Notes under the pieces: model-generated
The model's input: the letters and a program-made list of their open reading frames with translations, nothing else
The model's database searches: none
Told to the model about the DNA's origin: nothing
Translations under genes and position numbers: made by a program
Shown here: positions 30,997 through 41,466 of the stretch, piece by piece
Position numbering within the stretch: the stretch's first letter is position 1
Layout: each line of letters opens with the position of its first letter
NCBI RefSeq assembly: GCF_011761235.1
Contig: NZ_JAAOYW010000003.1
Span: 364,029 to 428,028, forward strand
Direction: 5' to 3'
From: Frigoribacterium faeni
GTDB lineage: Bacteria > Actinomycetota > Actinomycetes > Actinomycetales > Microbacteriaceae
DNA: 64,000 nucleotides

Positions 30997-31046
30997 GGCA
31001 CGGTCCGACGTCACCGCTCCGGCGGGCGTCGGGCCCGCCCGATCCA

Positions 31047-31074
31047 GACGCCCCCGTCACGCGACGGGGGCGTC
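31047..31074 (+). terminator. terminator after ClgR-like gene
   Basis: A perfect 12-bp stem (31047-31058 with 31063-31074) and 4-nt loop, followed by TCGTCG. It lies 50 nt after the stop codon. Confidence 0.85.
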
Positions 31075-31086
31075 TCGTCGTCCGGG

Positions 31087-31092
31087 TACCCT
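31087..31092 (+). promoter_or_regulatory. leaderless -10 of the DUF3046 gene
   Basis: TACCCT, 6 nt before ATG 31099. This favours ATG 31099 over GTG 31096. Confidence 0.55.
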
Positions 31093-31098
31093 CGGGTG

Positions 31099-31323
31099 AT
31101 GCGCAAGAGCGAGTTCCGCAGGGCCGTCGACGACGAGTTCGGCGAGGCGTACGGCCGCGTCGTCACGCGGGACCTCGTCCTGTCCACCCTGGGAGACCGC
31201 ACCGCCGACGAGGCCCTGGGCGGCGGCGTACCGCCCCGGGACGTCTGGCTGGCCCTGTGCGAGGCCGAGGGCGTGCCCGTGGCGCGACGCCACGGCGTGG
31301 GCCTGCCCGAGCCGCGACGCTGA
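31099..31323 (+). CDS. DUF3046 protein
   Basis: A 74-residue soluble protein beginning MRKSEFRRAVDDEFGEAYG and containing DVWLALCEAEGVP. This is the DUF3046 pattern, a small actinobacterial family found just upstream of recA. No function is established. No membrane segment or signal peptide is seen. Start at ATG 31099 follows a -10-like hexamer by 6 nt. The gene is followed by the recA control region. Confidence 0.88.
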   Translation: MRKSEFRRAVDDEFGEAYGRVVTRDLVLSTLGDRTADEALGGGVPPRDVWLALCEAEGVPVARRHGVGLPEPRR

Positions 31324-31384
31324 GGCGCGGCGCCCAGCCGAGAGCGAGTCGGCGATCACGCGTTCGACACGCCGTCGCATGTGT

Positions 31385-31400
31385 TCGAACGTGCGTTCGG
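31385..31400. promoter_or_regulatory. LexA box before recA
   Basis: TCGAACGTGCGTTCGG matches the actinobacterial consensus TCGAAC-N4-GTTCGA except the last base. It overlaps the expected -35 region of the recA promoter, so bound LexA would block it. Confidence 0.8.
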
Positions 31401-31408
31401 AAGAGTGG

Positions 31409-31414
31409 TAGCTT
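31409..31414 (+). promoter_or_regulatory. recA -10 element
   Basis: TAGCTT lies 8 nt after the LexA box. It would give a recA leader of about 200 nt ending in GAAGGAG before ATG 31625. Confidence 0.5.
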
Positions 31415-31624
31415 CCTCCACACGGGCGTCGTCGTCCGGATGCTCCACAGCTGATCGGCCGTCCTCCTCCGGATGTCGGTGGTCGGTCGTAGCGTCCTCC
31501 CAACGACGTTCCACCGCTCCCGCACCTGCGGGGGCACCTGCCTTGTCGTCGAGACCGCCGCCCCCGGGCCGAGCGCGACGCGACAGCCTACAGGCGCACG
31601 GACATCAACCACGAAGGAGTCACC

Positions 31625-32682
<1,058 letters not shown>

Positions 32683-32686
<4 letters not shown>

Positions 32687-33543
32687 CCTCGCGCGACGAG
32701 CAGGCCGGCGACGACCTGGCTCCCGTGACGCCGCTCTTCGGCGTCCGCGGGGCCAGGCCGCACCGCAACGGTCCTCCCTCGGCCGACCACCCGTCGCAGG
32801 GTGCGGGCCGGCAGGACACGTCGGCCAGCGGTGCGTCCGGAAGCGGTGCGCCCGGCAGCCCTTCGCCCGACCGGGACGTCGACGGCGAGGCTCGCCGTAC
32901 GGTCGTCGATCCTCCGGCAGGCGGGGACGCCGTGGCCGAGACGGCGGCCGCGTTGTCCGCCATCAGCGGGCACTGGTCGGGTGACCAGGGGCACGGTCGT
33001 CAGGTCACCGACGACGACGACGGTGACGACGAGCCCCCGGAGGACCTCGAGGCACAGCGCACGCGTGCCGAGAACGTCAGCCTGCACGCCCTGAGCCGTC
33101 GGGGCGTCTCGTCCTCCGAGATGGCGTCGCTGCTCGCCTCGCGCGACCTCGATCCCGAGGTGGTCGCCGACGAGGTCTCGCGCCTCGAGGGCGTCGGCCT
33201 CTTGAACGACCGCGAGCTCGCCGAGAACCTCGTCCAGGCGAAGCAGGAGCGAAAGGGGCTCGGTCGGGGCGCCGTCACGAGCGAGCTCCGCTCGCGCGGC
33301 ATCGACGCGGCCGTCGTCGAGTCGGTGCTCGCCGAGACGGACGACGCCGACGAACAGGCCCGGGCCGACGAATGGGCACGCAAGCGGGCGACGTCCCTCC
33401 GTGGCCTCGACCGTGCGACGGCAGAGCGTCGCCTCAACGGCTACCTGATGCGTCGAGGCTACCGTTCCGAGACCGTGCGCCGGGCCGTCGAGAAGGCCCT
33501 GCCACGGGGCGGCAGCAGCCGAGGCGGCGTCCGGTTCGAGTGA
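32683..33543 (+). CDS. recX: regulatory protein RecX with long disordered head
   Basis: A 286-residue protein. Residues 1-125 are a low-complexity Ser/Gly/Pro/Asp-rich head with no RecX similarity. The RecX part is at about 126-275, with three-helix repeats such as [20 protein letters not shown] and [23 protein letters not shown]. RecX modulates RecA filament growth. The start overlapping recA's stop is the only good candidate, so the head is probably translated. Family members are usually about 150-200 residues. Confidence 0.92.
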
Positions 33544-33553
33544 CCACCCGCCC

Positions 33554-33559
33554 TACACT
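33554..33559 (+). promoter_or_regulatory. -10 upstream of miaA
   Basis: TACACT, 8 nt before the ATG (33568) of a 26-codon ORF that leads into miaA. Confidence 0.5.
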
Positions 33560-33567
33560 GGGGCACC

Positions 33568-33648
33568 ATGTCCACCCAGCCGGTCGCCTCCGCCGCGTCG
33601 ACCGTCGGGACGCGCGGGGGCGTCCTGGCGACGTCCCGGGGCGCCTGA
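33568..33648 (+). CDS. 26-residue ORF before miaA (leader peptide or miaB relic)
   Basis: The ORF reads [20 protein letters not shown] then six more residues, ending at TGA 33646-33648. It starts 8 nt after a good -10 hexamer and ends one base before the miaA start, so it could be translated leaderlessly and hand ribosomes to miaA. The position between recX and miaA is where miaB normally stands in related genomes, and the sequence resembles the variable head of MiaB more than any leader. Whether the peptide matters is unknown. Confidence 0.4.
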   Translation: MSTQPVASAASTVGTRGGVLATSRGA

Positions 33649-33649
33649 C

Positions 33650-34561
33650 GTGCTGACCGCCGTCGTCGGGTCCACCGGCACCGGCAAGTCGGCCCTCGCG
33701 CTCGACCTCGCCGAACGTCTCCGGCAGTCCGGGCGGCCGGCCGAGATCGTCAACGCCGACGCGATGCAGCTCTACCGGGGCATGGACATCGGCACGGCCA
33801 AGGTGCCCGAGCACGAGCGTCGGGGCATCCCGCACCACCTGTTCGACGTGCTCGACGTCACCGACGAGGCCAGCGTCGAGTGGTACCAGGCACGGGCCCG
33901 TGCGGTCATCGACGAGGTGTCCGCCCGGGGTGCCGTCCCGCTGCTCGTCGGCGGCTCGGGTCTCTACGTCTCGAGCGTGCTCTTCGACTTCCGGTTCCCC
34001 GGAACGGACGCCGACGTGCGACGCCGCTTCGAAGAGCTGGCCGAGCGCTCCGGCCCGGGCGCGCTGCACGCTCTGCTGGCCCGCACCGATCCGGTGGCTG
34101 CCGAGCGGATCGGGCCGCACAACGCGCGGCGGCTCGTCCGGGCCCTCGAGGTGGGCGAGATCACGGGCGAGCCGTTCTCGGCAGCCCTGCCCGACGAGGC
34201 CGTCCGGTGGCGCCCCTCCTCGATCGTGGGCGTGTCCGAAGAGCGAGCCGTGCTCGTCGACCGGCTCGACGACCGCGTCCGCCGCATGTGGGCCGACGGC
34301 CTCGTCGACGAGGTCCGTGAGCTGCTGCCGCGTGGGCTCGCCCGCGGCGTGACCGCGTCCCGTGCCATCGGCTACGCCCAGGCCGCCGCGCAGCTGAGGG
34401 GCGATCTCGACGAGGAGTCCGCGATCGTCGAGACTCAGGCCCTCACCCGGCGCTACGCACGCCGCCAGGTCAGCTGGTTCAAGCGCTACCACGGCGTCGA
34501 CTGGTCGTCGACGGGCGACCCGGAGGCCGTCGAGCGAGCCCTCGCTAGACTCCTGGCGTGA
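33650..34561 (+). CDS. miaA: tRNA dimethylallyltransferase
   Basis: A 303-residue enzyme that adds a dimethylallyl group to adenosine-37 of UNN-reading tRNAs. The P-loop GSTGTGKS is at residues 7-14; [27 protein letters not shown] and the C-terminal [16 protein letters not shown] are characteristic. GTG 33650 begins one base after the 26-codon ORF's stop, and no Shine-Dalgarno sequence is obvious. dapF overlaps its end in GTGA. The methylthiolating partner gene miaB is missing from its usual upstream place. Confidence 0.96.
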   Translation: MLTAVVGSTGTGKSALALDLAERLRQSGRPAEIVNADAMQLYRGMDIGTAKVPEHERRGIPHHLFDVLDVTDEASVEWYQARARAVIDEVSARGAVPLLVGGSGLYVSSVLFDFRFPGTDADVRRRFEELAERSGPGALHALLARTDPVAAERIGPHNARRLVRALEVGEITGEPFSAALPDEAVRWRPSSIVGVSEERAVLVDRLDDRVRRMWADGLVDEVRELLPRGLARGVTASRAIGYAQAAAQLRGDLDEESAIVETQALTRRYARRQVSWFKRYHGVDWSSTGDPEAVERALARLLA

Positions 34562-35436
34562 CCACCACGCTCCAGTTCACCAAGGGACAGGGCACCGGGA
34601 ACGACTTCGTGTTGTTCACGGACGCCGACGGCGAGACCGACCTCGACGGCGTCGCCGTCCGGGCACTGACCGACCGCCGCTTCGGCGTGGGCGGCGACGG
34701 CGTCATCCGTGCCGTCCGGTCGGCCGCTCTGCCGGCCGGGGCGGCGGCCCTGGCCGACGACGCGACCGCGGAGTGGTTCATGGACTACCGCAACGCCGAC
34801 GGCAGCGTGGCAGAGATGTGCGGCAACGGCGTCCGCGTCTTCGCCCGCTACCTGACCGAGCGCGGCCTCGTCGAGCTCGCCGAGGGCGAGACCCTGGCCG
34901 TGGGCACTCGGGCCGGCGTGCGTCGCGTGCAGCGGGACGGCTCCGGCTTCCGGGTCGATCTCGGCGTGTGGTCGCTGGGCGACGGCGAGCCCACCGTCCG
35001 GGCACGTGAGCTCCACGCCGCCCGCCCGGGGCTGTCGATCTCGGTCGGCAACCCGCACGTCGTCGTCGCGCTCGCGTCGGACGACGAGCTCGACGGCCTC
35101 GACCTCACCTGGGTCCCCGTGCTCGACCCGGCGCCCGAGGCCGGTGCCAACGTCGAGTTCGTGGTGCCGTCCGACCCGCTGGTGGTCGACGGTGTGGGCC
35201 ACATCAGGATGCGCGTCCACGAGCGGGGCAGCGGCGAGACCCTGTCCTGTGGCACGGGAGCGGCCGCGGCCGCCCTCGCCGTCCGGCACTGGGCCGGGCC
35301 CGGGGCGCCTCTCGACTGGTGGGTCGCGGTGCCCGGCGGCGTGCTGGGCGTCCACGTCTCCGCGGGCGACGACGGCGAGCACGTGTCGCTGAGCGGCCCG
35401 GCCGAGCTCGTCTACAGCGGGGCGCTGGCCCTCTAG
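34558..35436 (+). CDS. dapF: diaminopimelate epimerase
   Basis: A 292-residue cofactor-independent epimerase producing meso-diaminopimelate for peptidoglycan and lysine. The two active-site cysteines are Cys88 (EMCGNGVR) and Cys231 ([10 protein letters not shown]). [11 protein letters not shown] opens the protein. It joins dapA and dapB elsewhere in the window. GTG 34558 overlaps the miaA stop by four bases. Its stop codon shares CTAG with the stop of the convergent methyltransferase gene. Confidence 0.97.
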   Translation: MTTTLQFTKGQGTGNDFVLFTDADGETDLDGVAVRALTDRRFGVGGDGVIRAVRSAALPAGAAALADDATAEWFMDYRNADGSVAEMCGNGVRVFARYLTERGLVELAEGETLAVGTRAGVRRVQRDGSGFRVDLGVWSLGDGEPTVRARELHAARPGLSISVGNPHVVVALASDDELDGLDLTWVPVLDPAPEAGANVEFVVPSDPLVVDGVGHIRMRVHERGSGETLSCGTGAAAAALAVRHWAGPGAPLDWWVAVPGGVLGVHVSAGDDGEHVSLSGPAELVYSGALAL

Positions 35437-36056
35437 GCGTCCACGGGGGAGGCGCGCCGGGCCCGCAGCACGCGGTACCCCTTGCTGGTCGACGCCCGCT
35501 CGACGGTCACGGCGTCCGCCATGGTCGTGTTCATCCAGGCCTGCAGCGAGTCGGAGCCGAGGTTCTTCTGCACGACGAGCCAGGCGTCGGAACCGGGCTC
35601 GAGGCGCGGCAGCCAGGTCTGCAGGATGCCGTGCAGCACCTCCTTGCCGACCCGGATGGGCGGGTTCGACCAGATCGTTGCGAACCGCAGCCCGTCGGGA
35701 ACACCGTCGGGCGTCACGGCGTTGACGTTGACGAGGCCCGCGGCCCGTGCGTTCTCCCGCACGAGGTCGAGGACCCTCTCGTTCACGTCGACGGCCCACA
35801 CCGTCGCGTCGGGTGACGACAACGCGAGGCTCAGTGTGATGGGGCCCCACCCGCACCCGACGTCCAACAGGTCGCCCGTCGCGGGCGGCGGCGGCACCTC
35901 GCCGAGCAGGACGGCGGTCCCCGGGTCGACCCGTTCGGGGCTGAAGACCCCCGACGCCGTCGTGAGCGACAGCTGGCGACCCGCGAGGGTCGCCGTGATC
36001 GTCCGTCGACGCAGCTCGCTCTCCGGGTTCGGGGAGAAGTAGTGGTCGCTGGCCAT
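35433..36056 (-). CDS. RsmC/RlmG-like class I SAM methyltransferase
   Basis: A 207-residue methyltransferase. Motif [14 protein letters not shown] (about residues 68-80) binds S-adenosylmethionine, and motif IV SNPPIR (about 135-140) is the NPPY-like catalytic loop of enzymes that methylate guanine N2 or similar amines in [15 protein letters not shown] at the start matches the RsmC/RlmG C-terminal domain, here freestanding. Target unknown; rRNA is likely. ATG 36056 lies 7 nt after TAGGTT on the minus strand, so the upstream in-frame ATG is rejected. Confidence 0.88.
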   Translation of the reverse strand: MASDHYFSPNPESELRRRTITATLAGRQLSLTTASGVFSPERVDPGTAVLLGEVPPPPATGDLLDVGCGWGPITLSLALSSPDATVWAVDVNERVLDLVRENARAAGLVNVNAVTPDGVPDGLRFATIWSNPPIRVGKEVLHGILQTWLPRLEPGSDAWLVVQKNLGSDSLQAWMNTTMADAVTVERASTSKGYRVLRARRASPVDA

Positions 36057-36063
36057 GGACGAC

Positions 36064-36069
36064 AACCTA
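36064..36069 (-). promoter_or_regulatory. leaderless -10 of the methyltransferase gene
   Basis: TAGGTT on the minus strand, 7 nt before ATG 36056. Confidence 0.6.
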
Positions 36070-36124
36070 CCGAACATCACCCGCCTGGCCCTCCGCGGCC
36101 CAGGTCCGACCCCCTCCGGAGGGC

Positions 36125-36130
36125 TAGTAT
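36125..36130 (+). promoter_or_regulatory. leaderless -10 of hflX
   Basis: TAGTAT, 7 nt before ATG 36138. Confidence 0.6.
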
Positions 36131-36137
36131 CACTTCG

Positions 36138-37682
36138 ATGACAGACACCCCGACGACCCCGCTCGACGACGAGCGCGACGGGCGGCACGACGACGACGTC
36201 GTCGCACGCGTCCTGGACCGTGCGGCGTCCCGGGCGTCCGCGTACACGATCTTCTCGCCGGCCCAGGCCATCCAGACCCGGTCGCTCGACGGCACGGGCG
36301 ACGGCGAGCAGTACGACAGGGAGGACCGGGCGGCGCTGCGGCGCGTGGCCGGTCTCTCCACCGAGCTCGAGGACGTCACCGAGGTCGAGTACCGACAGCT
36401 GAGGCTCGAGAACGTCGTGCTCATCGGCGTGTGGTCGCAGGGGTCCCTCTCCGACGCCGAGAACTCGCTCCGCGAGCTCGCCGCCCTGGCCGAGACCGCG
36501 GGGGCCTCCGTGCTCGACGGGCTCCTGCAGCGGCGCCCGAACCCCGACCCCAGCACGTACCTCGGCAAGGGCAAGGCCGAAGAGCTGCGGCAGACCGTCG
36601 CCGCCCTCGGTGCCGACACCGTCATCGCCGACACCGAGCTCGCGCCGAGCCAGCGTCGTGCGCTGGAGGACGTCGTCAAGGTGAAGGTCATCGACCGGAC
36701 GGCCGTGATCCTCGACATCTTCAGCCAGCACGCCAAGAGCCGGGAGGGCAAGGCCCAGGTCGAGCTCGCCCAGCTCGAGTACCTGCTGCCGCGCCTCCGC
36801 GGCTGGGGCGAGTCCATGTCCCGCCAGGCCGGCGGCCAGGTCGGCGGCGCCGGCGCCGGCATGGGCAGCAGGGGGCCCGGCGAGACCAAGATCGAGCTCG
36901 ATCGTCGTCGCATCCACACGCGCATGGCCCGTCTGCGTCGGCAGATCAAGGAGATGAAGCCGGCGCGCGACGCGAAGCGCGCGAACCGCGACCGCAACGA
37001 GGTGCCGTCGGTGGCCATCGCCGGCTACACGAACGCCGGCAAGTCGAGCCTGCTGAACCGCCTGACGAGCGCGGGCGTCCTGGTCGAGAACGCGCTGTTC
37101 GCCACCCTCGACGCCACGGTGCGCAAGAGCGCCACGGCCGACGGCCGTCCGTTCACCTACGCCGACACCGTCGGGTTCGTCCGCAACCTGCCGCACCAGC
37201 TGGTCGAGGCGTTCCGCTCCACCCTCGAAGAGGTCGCCGGCTCGGACGTCATCGTGCACGTCGTCGACGGTTCGCACCCCGATCCCGCTGCCCAGCTCGC
37301 CACGGTCCGCGAGGTCGTCGGCGAGGTCGACGGGCGGGACATCCCCGAGGTCGTCGTCTTCAACAAGAGCGACCTCGTCGACGACGGCCAGCGGCTCGTG
37401 CTGCGGGGCCTCGAGCCCACGGCCGTCTTCGTGTCGGCCCGCACCGGCGAGGGCATCGACGAGCTGCTCGAGCGGCTGGCGGGCCTGCTGCCCGAGCCCG
37501 AGGTCGAGCTCGACCTGCTCGTGCCCTACGACCGCGGCGACGTGGTCTCGCACCTGCACGAGGCAGGACGCGTCCTCACCACCGACTACGACGAGCGCGG
37601 CACTCGCGTCCACGCCCGCGTCTACCCGAGCGACGTCGCCGCCCTGTCGCCGTTCGTGCAGGCGGAGACCGCCGCGTCCTGA
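36138..37682 (+). CDS. hflX: ribosome-splitting GTPase HflX
   Basis: A 514-residue translational GTPase that rescues or splits stalled ribosomes. The HflX N-terminal domain carries NPDPSTYLGKGKAEEL and the glycine stretch RQAGGQVGGAGAGMGSRGPG ahead of a coiled coil. The G1 P-loop GYTNAGKSS starts at residue 296, G3 is DTVGFVRNLP and G4 is NKSD. A C-terminal beta domain completes it. ATG 36138 is chosen from homology and the leaderless promoter. A long bidirectional terminator separates it from lexA. Confidence 0.96.
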   Translation: MTDTPTTPLDDERDGRHDDDVVARVLDRAASRASAYTIFSPAQAIQTRSLDGTGDGEQYDREDRAALRRVAGLSTELEDVTEVEYRQLRLENVVLIGVWSQGSLSDAENSLRELAALAETAGASVLDGLLQRRPNPDPSTYLGKGKAEELRQTVAALGADTVIADTELAPSQRRALEDVVKVKVIDRTAVILDIFSQHAKSREGKAQVELAQLEYLLPRLRGWGESMSRQAGGQVGGAGAGMGSRGPGETKIELDRRRIHTRMARLRRQIKEMKPARDAKRANRDRNEVPSVAIAGYTNAGKSSLLNRLTSAGVLVENALFATLDATVRKSATADGRPFTYADTVGFVRNLPHQLVEAFRSTLEEVAGSDVIVHVVDGSHPDPAAQLATVREVVGEVDGRDIPEVVVFNKSDLVDDGQRLVLRGLEPTAVFVSARTGEGIDELLERLAGLLPEPEVELDLLVPYDRGDVVSHLHEAGRVLTTDYDERGTRVHARVYPSDVAALSPFVQAETAAS

Positions 37683-37700
37683 CCGTCGCCGGGTCGACCG

Positions 37701-37749
37701 CACGACGAAGCGCCTCCTCCCCGACCGGGGCAGGAGGCGCTTCGTCGTG
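37701..37749. terminator. bidirectional terminator between hflX and lexA
   Basis: A perfect 18-bp stem (37701-37718 with 37732-37749) is topped by a CCCC-GACC-GGGG hairpin. It serves both convergent genes. Confidence 0.9.
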
Positions 37750-37760
37750 CGCGGGACGCA

Positions 37761-38447
37761 TCAGACCGAGCGCAGCACCGCGACCACCTTGCCGAGGATC
37801 TGGGCGTGGTCGCCGACGATGGGCTCGAAGGCGCTGTTGCGGGGGAGCAGCCAGGTGTGGCCGTCGCGCTGGCGGAAGACCTTGACCGTGGCCTCGTCGT
37901 CGAGCATGGCCGCGACGATGTCGCCGTTCTCGGCGTCCTGCTGCTGCCGCACGACGACCCAGTCGCCGTCGCAGATCGCCGCGTCGATCATCGACTCGCC
38001 GACGACGCGGAGCATGAAGAGCTCGCCCTTGCCCACGAGCTGACGGGGCAGCGGCATGACGTCCTCGACCTGCTGCTCGGCCGTGATGGGGATGCCCGCG
38101 GCGATCCGGCCGACCATGGGCACGTGCGCCGTGTCGCCGTCGTCGCTGGTCGAGAGGATGTTCGTGACCGGGGCTGCCGGCGCCGGGTCGCCGAGCACCT
38201 CGAGGGCGCGGGGGCGGTTCGGGTCGCGGCGGATGCGGCCGGCGAGCTCGAGCTGGTTGAGCTGGTGCGTCACGCTCGACAGCGACTTCAGGCCGACCGC
38301 GTCGCCGATCTCGCGCATGCTCGGCGGGTAGCCGAACTGCGCGATGCTCGCCTGGATCGCGGTGAGGATCGAGTCCTGCTTGGCGGTGAGCGCCTTGCGC
38401 GGGGGCGTCGCCGGGGCGGTCGCGGTGGCGCTCTGCCGGTCGGTCAT
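37761..38447 (-). CDS. lexA: SOS repressor LexA
   Basis: A 228-residue repressor of DNA-damage genes. The winged helix-turn-helix occupies about residues 22-85 ([24 protein letters not shown]). The S24 peptidase half follows: cleavage site Ala117-Gly118 (RIAAGIP), nucleophile Ser152 (GESMID) and Lys189 (ATVKVF). RecA filaments trigger self-cleavage. ATG 38447 has AGGAGAGAC directly upstream. It is divergent from a LysM-protein gene, with LexA-box candidates in between. Confidence 0.98.
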   Translation of the reverse strand: MTDRQSATATAPATPPRKALTAKQDSILTAIQASIAQFGYPPSMREIGDAVGLKSLSSVTHQLNQLELAGRIRRDPNRPRALEVLGDPAPAAPVTNILSTSDDGDTAHVPMVGRIAAGIPITAEQQVEDVMPLPRQLVGKGELFMLRVVGESMIDAAICDGDWVVVRQQQDAENGDIVAAMLDDEATVKVFRQRDGHTWLLPRNSAFEPIVGDHAQILGKVVAVLRSV

Positions 38448-38526
38448 GTCTCTCCTGCCGTCGATGTCGGTGGTCGCTGGTGTACTCGCACCACCGAGGG
38501 CGAATCTAGCGGATCATGGGCTCCTG

Positions 38527-38542
38527 GCGAGACACATGTTCG
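38527..38542 (-). promoter_or_regulatory. LexA-box candidate, lexA side
   Basis: On the minus strand TCGAACATGTGTCTCG keeps the left half-site TCGAAC and loses part of the right. It is 80 nt upstream of lexA. Confidence 0.5.
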
Positions 38543-38600
38543 AGTGTGTCGCCGCTTTCCTGCTGAGATGTTCGAACGAACTGCTTGCCCTCGCGTCGGA

Positions 38601-38616
38601 TCGAAGATATGTTCGG
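38601..38616. promoter_or_regulatory. LexA-box candidate, LysM-gene side
   Basis: TCGAAGATATGTTCGG differs from TCGAAC-N4-GTTCGA at two positions. It is 84 nt before the LysM gene. Confidence 0.7.
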
Positions 38617-38699
38617 TACACGTCTTCGTGTCCGGCATTCCCGGCCGAGTGCCGGGCACGAACTCGTACGTCAACTCTCGCGGTGAAAGGAACCACCTC

Positions 38700-39080
38700 A
38701 TGAGCGCCACCATCTCTCCGATCCACGTCCCCTCGACGCTCGCCCCCCGGGCCGCGACGGCGACGCCTCGCACGCGCCTGCGCATCACGCGTCGTGGCCG
38801 GCGAGTGCTCGGAGCATCGGCCGGGCTCGGCGTCGTCGCCGTCGTCGCGGCAGGCGTCCTCCTGGGCCCGGGCGCCGTGGCCTCCGACCAGGCGTCCGAC
38901 GTCTCCTTCTCCCAGGTGACGGTCGACGGGGGCGAGACGCTCTGGCAGGTGGCGAGCGAGATCGCCCCGACGAAAGACCCGCGTGACGTGGTCAGCGACA
39001 TCGTCCGCCTGAACAACCTGCCCAGCGCCGAGGTGGCTGCGGGCCAGACCCTGGCCGTGCCCGAGAAGTACTCGCGCTGA
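38700..39080 (+). CDS. LysM-domain protein divergent from lexA (ChiZ/YneA-like)
   Basis: A 126-residue protein with a basic head (RLRITRRGRRVLG), one membrane helix (about 41-60) and an outer LysM domain: VTVDGGETLWQVASEIA to VRLNNLPSAEVAAGQTLAVP. LysM binds peptidoglycan. Position and layout match Rv2719c (ChiZ) of mycobacteria and YneA of bacilli, damage-induced proteins that delay division. The role here is inferred from that synteny and from LexA-box candidates upstream. GTGAAAGGAACC precedes ATG 38700. Confidence 0.88.
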   Translation: MSATISPIHVPSTLAPRAATATPRTRLRITRRGRRVLGASAGLGVVAVVAAGVLLGPGAVASDQASDVSFSQVTVDGGETLWQVASEIAPTKDPRDVVSDIVRLNNLPSAEVAAGQTLAVPEKYSR

Positions 39081-39117
39081 GGCACGCCCCGCGTCGGGTG
39101 GGGCGCCTGCCGCCGCC

Positions 39118-39123
39118 TACCAT
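39118..39123 (+). promoter_or_regulatory. leaderless -10 of hisC
   Basis: TACCAT, 6 nt before GTG 39130. Confidence 0.55.
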
Positions 39124-39129
39124 GGACGC

Positions 39130-40215
39130 GTGCCCTTCAGCCTCGACGACCTGCCCATCCGCGACGACCTCAGGGGGCTGACGCCGTACGGCGCCCCGCA
39201 GGAGCGCGTCCCCGTCGCCCTGAACGTCAACGAGAACACGCACCCGGTCCCCGCCGACGTCGCCGCCGACATCCTCGCGGCCCTGGGTGACGCTCTCGGC
39301 GACGTGAACAGGTACCCCGATCGTGAGTTCAGCGCACTGCGCGACTCCCTCGCGGGCTATCTCGGCCACGGCCTGACCCGCGACCACATCTGGGCGGCGA
39401 ACGGCTCGAACGAGGTCATCCAACAGATCCTCCAGGCCTTCGGCGGCCCCGGGCGTTCGGTGCTGGGCTTCCCTCCCACGTACTCGATGCACTCGATCAT
39501 CACGGCCGGCACGGGCAGCACCTGGGTCGAGGGTGCGCGAGACGAGGGCTTCACGATCTCACCCGAGACGGCGGTCGCCGAGATCGAGCGACTGCAGCCT
39601 GACATCGTCTTCTTCTGCGGCCCGAACAACCCGACGGGCACCCCCCTCGACCTCGACACGGTCCGTGCCGCGTACGACGCGACCGACGGCATGGTGTTCG
39701 TCGACGAGGCCTACGCCGAGTTCATGCCCGCGGGCCAGCCGACCGCTCTCACGTTGCTCGAGGGGCGCGAGCGCCTCATCGTCTCCCGCACCATGAGCAA
39801 GGCCTTCGCCTTCGCCGGGGCCAGGGTGGGCTACATGGCGGCGCACCCGGCCGTGGTCGACGCGCTGCGTCTCGTCCGTCTGCCCTACCACCTGTCGGCG
39901 CTGACGCAGGCGGCGGCCGTCGCGGCCCTGGCGCACGCCGACGAGATGCTCGCCATGGTCGACGACATCAAAGAGCAGCGCGACCGCATCGTGCGGGTGC
40001 TCACCGAGCTCGGCTACAGCCCGTGGCCGACCTGGTCCAACTTCGTGCTCTTCGGCGGGGTGGACGACCCGGCCGACGTGTTCCGCCGCCTCCTGGCCCG
40101 TGGGGTCATCGTGCGCGACCTCGGCATCGCGGGGCACCTGCGGGTGAGCGCCGGCACCGAGGCCGAGACGACCGCGTTCCTCGACGCCCTGCGCGACATT
40201 AGGCTCTCCTCGTGA
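39130..40215 (+). CDS. hisC: histidinol-phosphate aminotransferase
   Basis: A 361-residue PLP enzyme that converts imidazole-acetol phosphate to histidinol phosphate. The PLP lysine is Lys224 in [22 protein letters not shown] and [10 protein letters not shown] are the other cofactor lines. It starts the hisC-hisB-hisH group; hisD is not in this window. The start GTG lies 6 nt after TACCAT. hisB overlaps its end in GTGA. Confidence 0.95.
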   Translation: MPFSLDDLPIRDDLRGLTPYGAPQERVPVALNVNENTHPVPADVAADILAALGDALGDVNRYPDREFSALRDSLAGYLGHGLTRDHIWAANGSNEVIQQILQAFGGPGRSVLGFPPTYSMHSIITAGTGSTWVEGARDEGFTISPETAVAEIERLQPDIVFFCGPNNPTGTPLDLDTVRAAYDATDGMVFVDEAYAEFMPAGQPTALTLLEGRERLIVSRTMSKAFAFAGARVGYMAAHPAVVDALRLVRLPYHLSALTQAAAVAALAHADEMLAMVDDIKEQRDRIVRVLTELGYSPWPTWSNFVLFGGVDDPADVFRRLLARGVIVRDLGIAGHLRVSAGTEAETTAFLDALRDIRLSS

Positions 40216-40826
40216 CCGATCAGTCCCGCGCCCGCACCGCCTCCTCGTCCCGCGAGACGAGCGAGTCCCGCATCCGGCTGTCCCTCGACCTCGACGGCAC
40301 CGGTCGCTCGTCGATCGACACCTCGGTGCCGTTCTTCGACCACCTCCTCACCGCGCTGTCGAAGCACTCGCTCATCGACCTCGACGTGGCGGCCTCGGGC
40401 GACACCCACATCGACGTGCACCACACGGTCGAGGACGTGGGCATCGTGCTCGGCGGGGCCCTCAATGAGGCGCTGGGCGACAAGGCCGGCATCTCCCGCT
40501 ACGGCGACGCGCTCGTGCCCCTCGACGAGGCGCTCGTGCAGGCCGTGGTCGACGTGTCGGGTCGGCCCTACCTCGTGCACACGGGAGAGCCCGAGGGGTT
40601 CGAGTACCACCTCATCGGCGGCCACTTCACCGGGTCGATGGTGCGCCACGTCTTCGAGGCGATCACGTTCCACGCCGGCATCACGGTGCACGTCCGCGTG
40701 CTCGGCGGCCGCGATCCGCACCACATCGCCGAGGCCGAGTTCAAGGCGTTCGCGCGGGCCCTCCGCCAGGCCGTCCAGCCCGATCCCCGGGTGTCGGGCG
40801 TGCCGTCCACGAAGGGCGCGCTGTGA
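40212..40826 (+). CDS. hisB: imidazoleglycerol-phosphate dehydratase
   Basis: A 204-residue monofunctional dehydratase. The two metal-binding His clusters are [10 protein letters not shown] and FHAGITVHV, and [12 protein letters not shown] and [16 protein letters not shown] match the family. The phosphatase domain found in enterobacterial HisB is absent. GTG 40212 overlaps hisC's stop by four bases and its stop overlaps hisH's GTG, so three enzymes are translationally linked. Confidence 0.97.
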   Translation: MTDQSRARTASSSRETSESRIRLSLDLDGTGRSSIDTSVPFFDHLLTALSKHSLIDLDVAASGDTHIDVHHTVEDVGIVLGGALNEALGDKAGISRYGDALVPLDEALVQAVVDVSGRPYLVHTGEPEGFEYHLIGGHFTGSMVRHVFEAITFHAGITVHVRVLGGRDPHHIAEAEFKAFARALRQAVQPDPRVSGVPSTKGAL

Positions 40827-41458
40827 CCGCGCGTCCCACGGTCGCGGTCCTCGACTACGGCAGCGGCAACGTCCACTCCGCCGTCAAGGCCCTCGAGCTC
40901 GCGGGCGCCGACGTCGAGCTCACGCGCGACAAGGCCCGGGTGCAGGCGGCCGACGGCCTCTTCGTGCCGGGCGTCGGCGCGTTCGGCGCCGTCATGAGCC
41001 AGCTGCAGTCCGTGGGCGGGGCCGAGATGGTCGACCGCCGCCTGGCGGGCGGCCGACCCGTGATGGGCATCTGCGTCGGCATGCAGGTCTTCTTCGAGGG
41101 CGGCGTCGAGCGCGGCGCGACGACGGGCGGCCTGGGCGAGTGGCCCGGCGTCGTCGACGAGCTGCGCGCCGACGTGCTGCCCCACATGGGCTGGAACGTC
41201 GTCGACGCTCCCGAGGGCAGCGTCCTGTTCGAGGGCGTGCGCGACGAGCGCTTCTACTTCGTGCACTCGTTCGCGGCCCAGTCGTGGACGCTCGACGTGA
41301 TCCGCCCGTTCCCCGAGCCCCACGTCACCTGGGCCGACCACGGCGGGCGCTTCGTCGCCGCCGTCGAGAACGGTCCGCTCTGGGCGACGCAGTTCCACCC
41401 CGAGAAGTCGGGACAGCCGGGCATCCGGCTGCTCTCGAACTGGCTCGGCACCCTCTGA
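40823..41458 (+). CDS. hisH: imidazole glycerol phosphate synthase subunit HisH
   Basis: A 211-residue glutamine amidotransferase that feeds ammonia to HisF. The class I triad is Cys84 (MGICVGMQ), His192 and Glu194 (QFHPEKSG). DYGSGNVHS opens the fold. HisF itself lies outside this window. GTG 40823 overlaps the hisB stop. A hairpin separates hisH from priA. Confidence 0.96.
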   Translation: MTARPTVAVLDYGSGNVHSAVKALELAGADVELTRDKARVQAADGLFVPGVGAFGAVMSQLQSVGGAEMVDRRLAGGRPVMGICVGMQVFFEGGVERGATTGGLGEWPGVVDELRADVLPHMGWNVVDAPEGSVLFEGVRDERFYFVHSFAAQSWTLDVIRPFPEPHVTWADHGGRFVAAVENGPLWATQFHPEKSGQPGIRLLSNWLGTL

Positions 41459-41466
41459 CCCGACCG

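Noticed and set aside
38571..38580. TTCGAACGAA as a third LexA box
   Set aside because: Only the central TTCGAA dyad is symmetric; the spacing does not fit TCGAAC-N4-GTTCGA.
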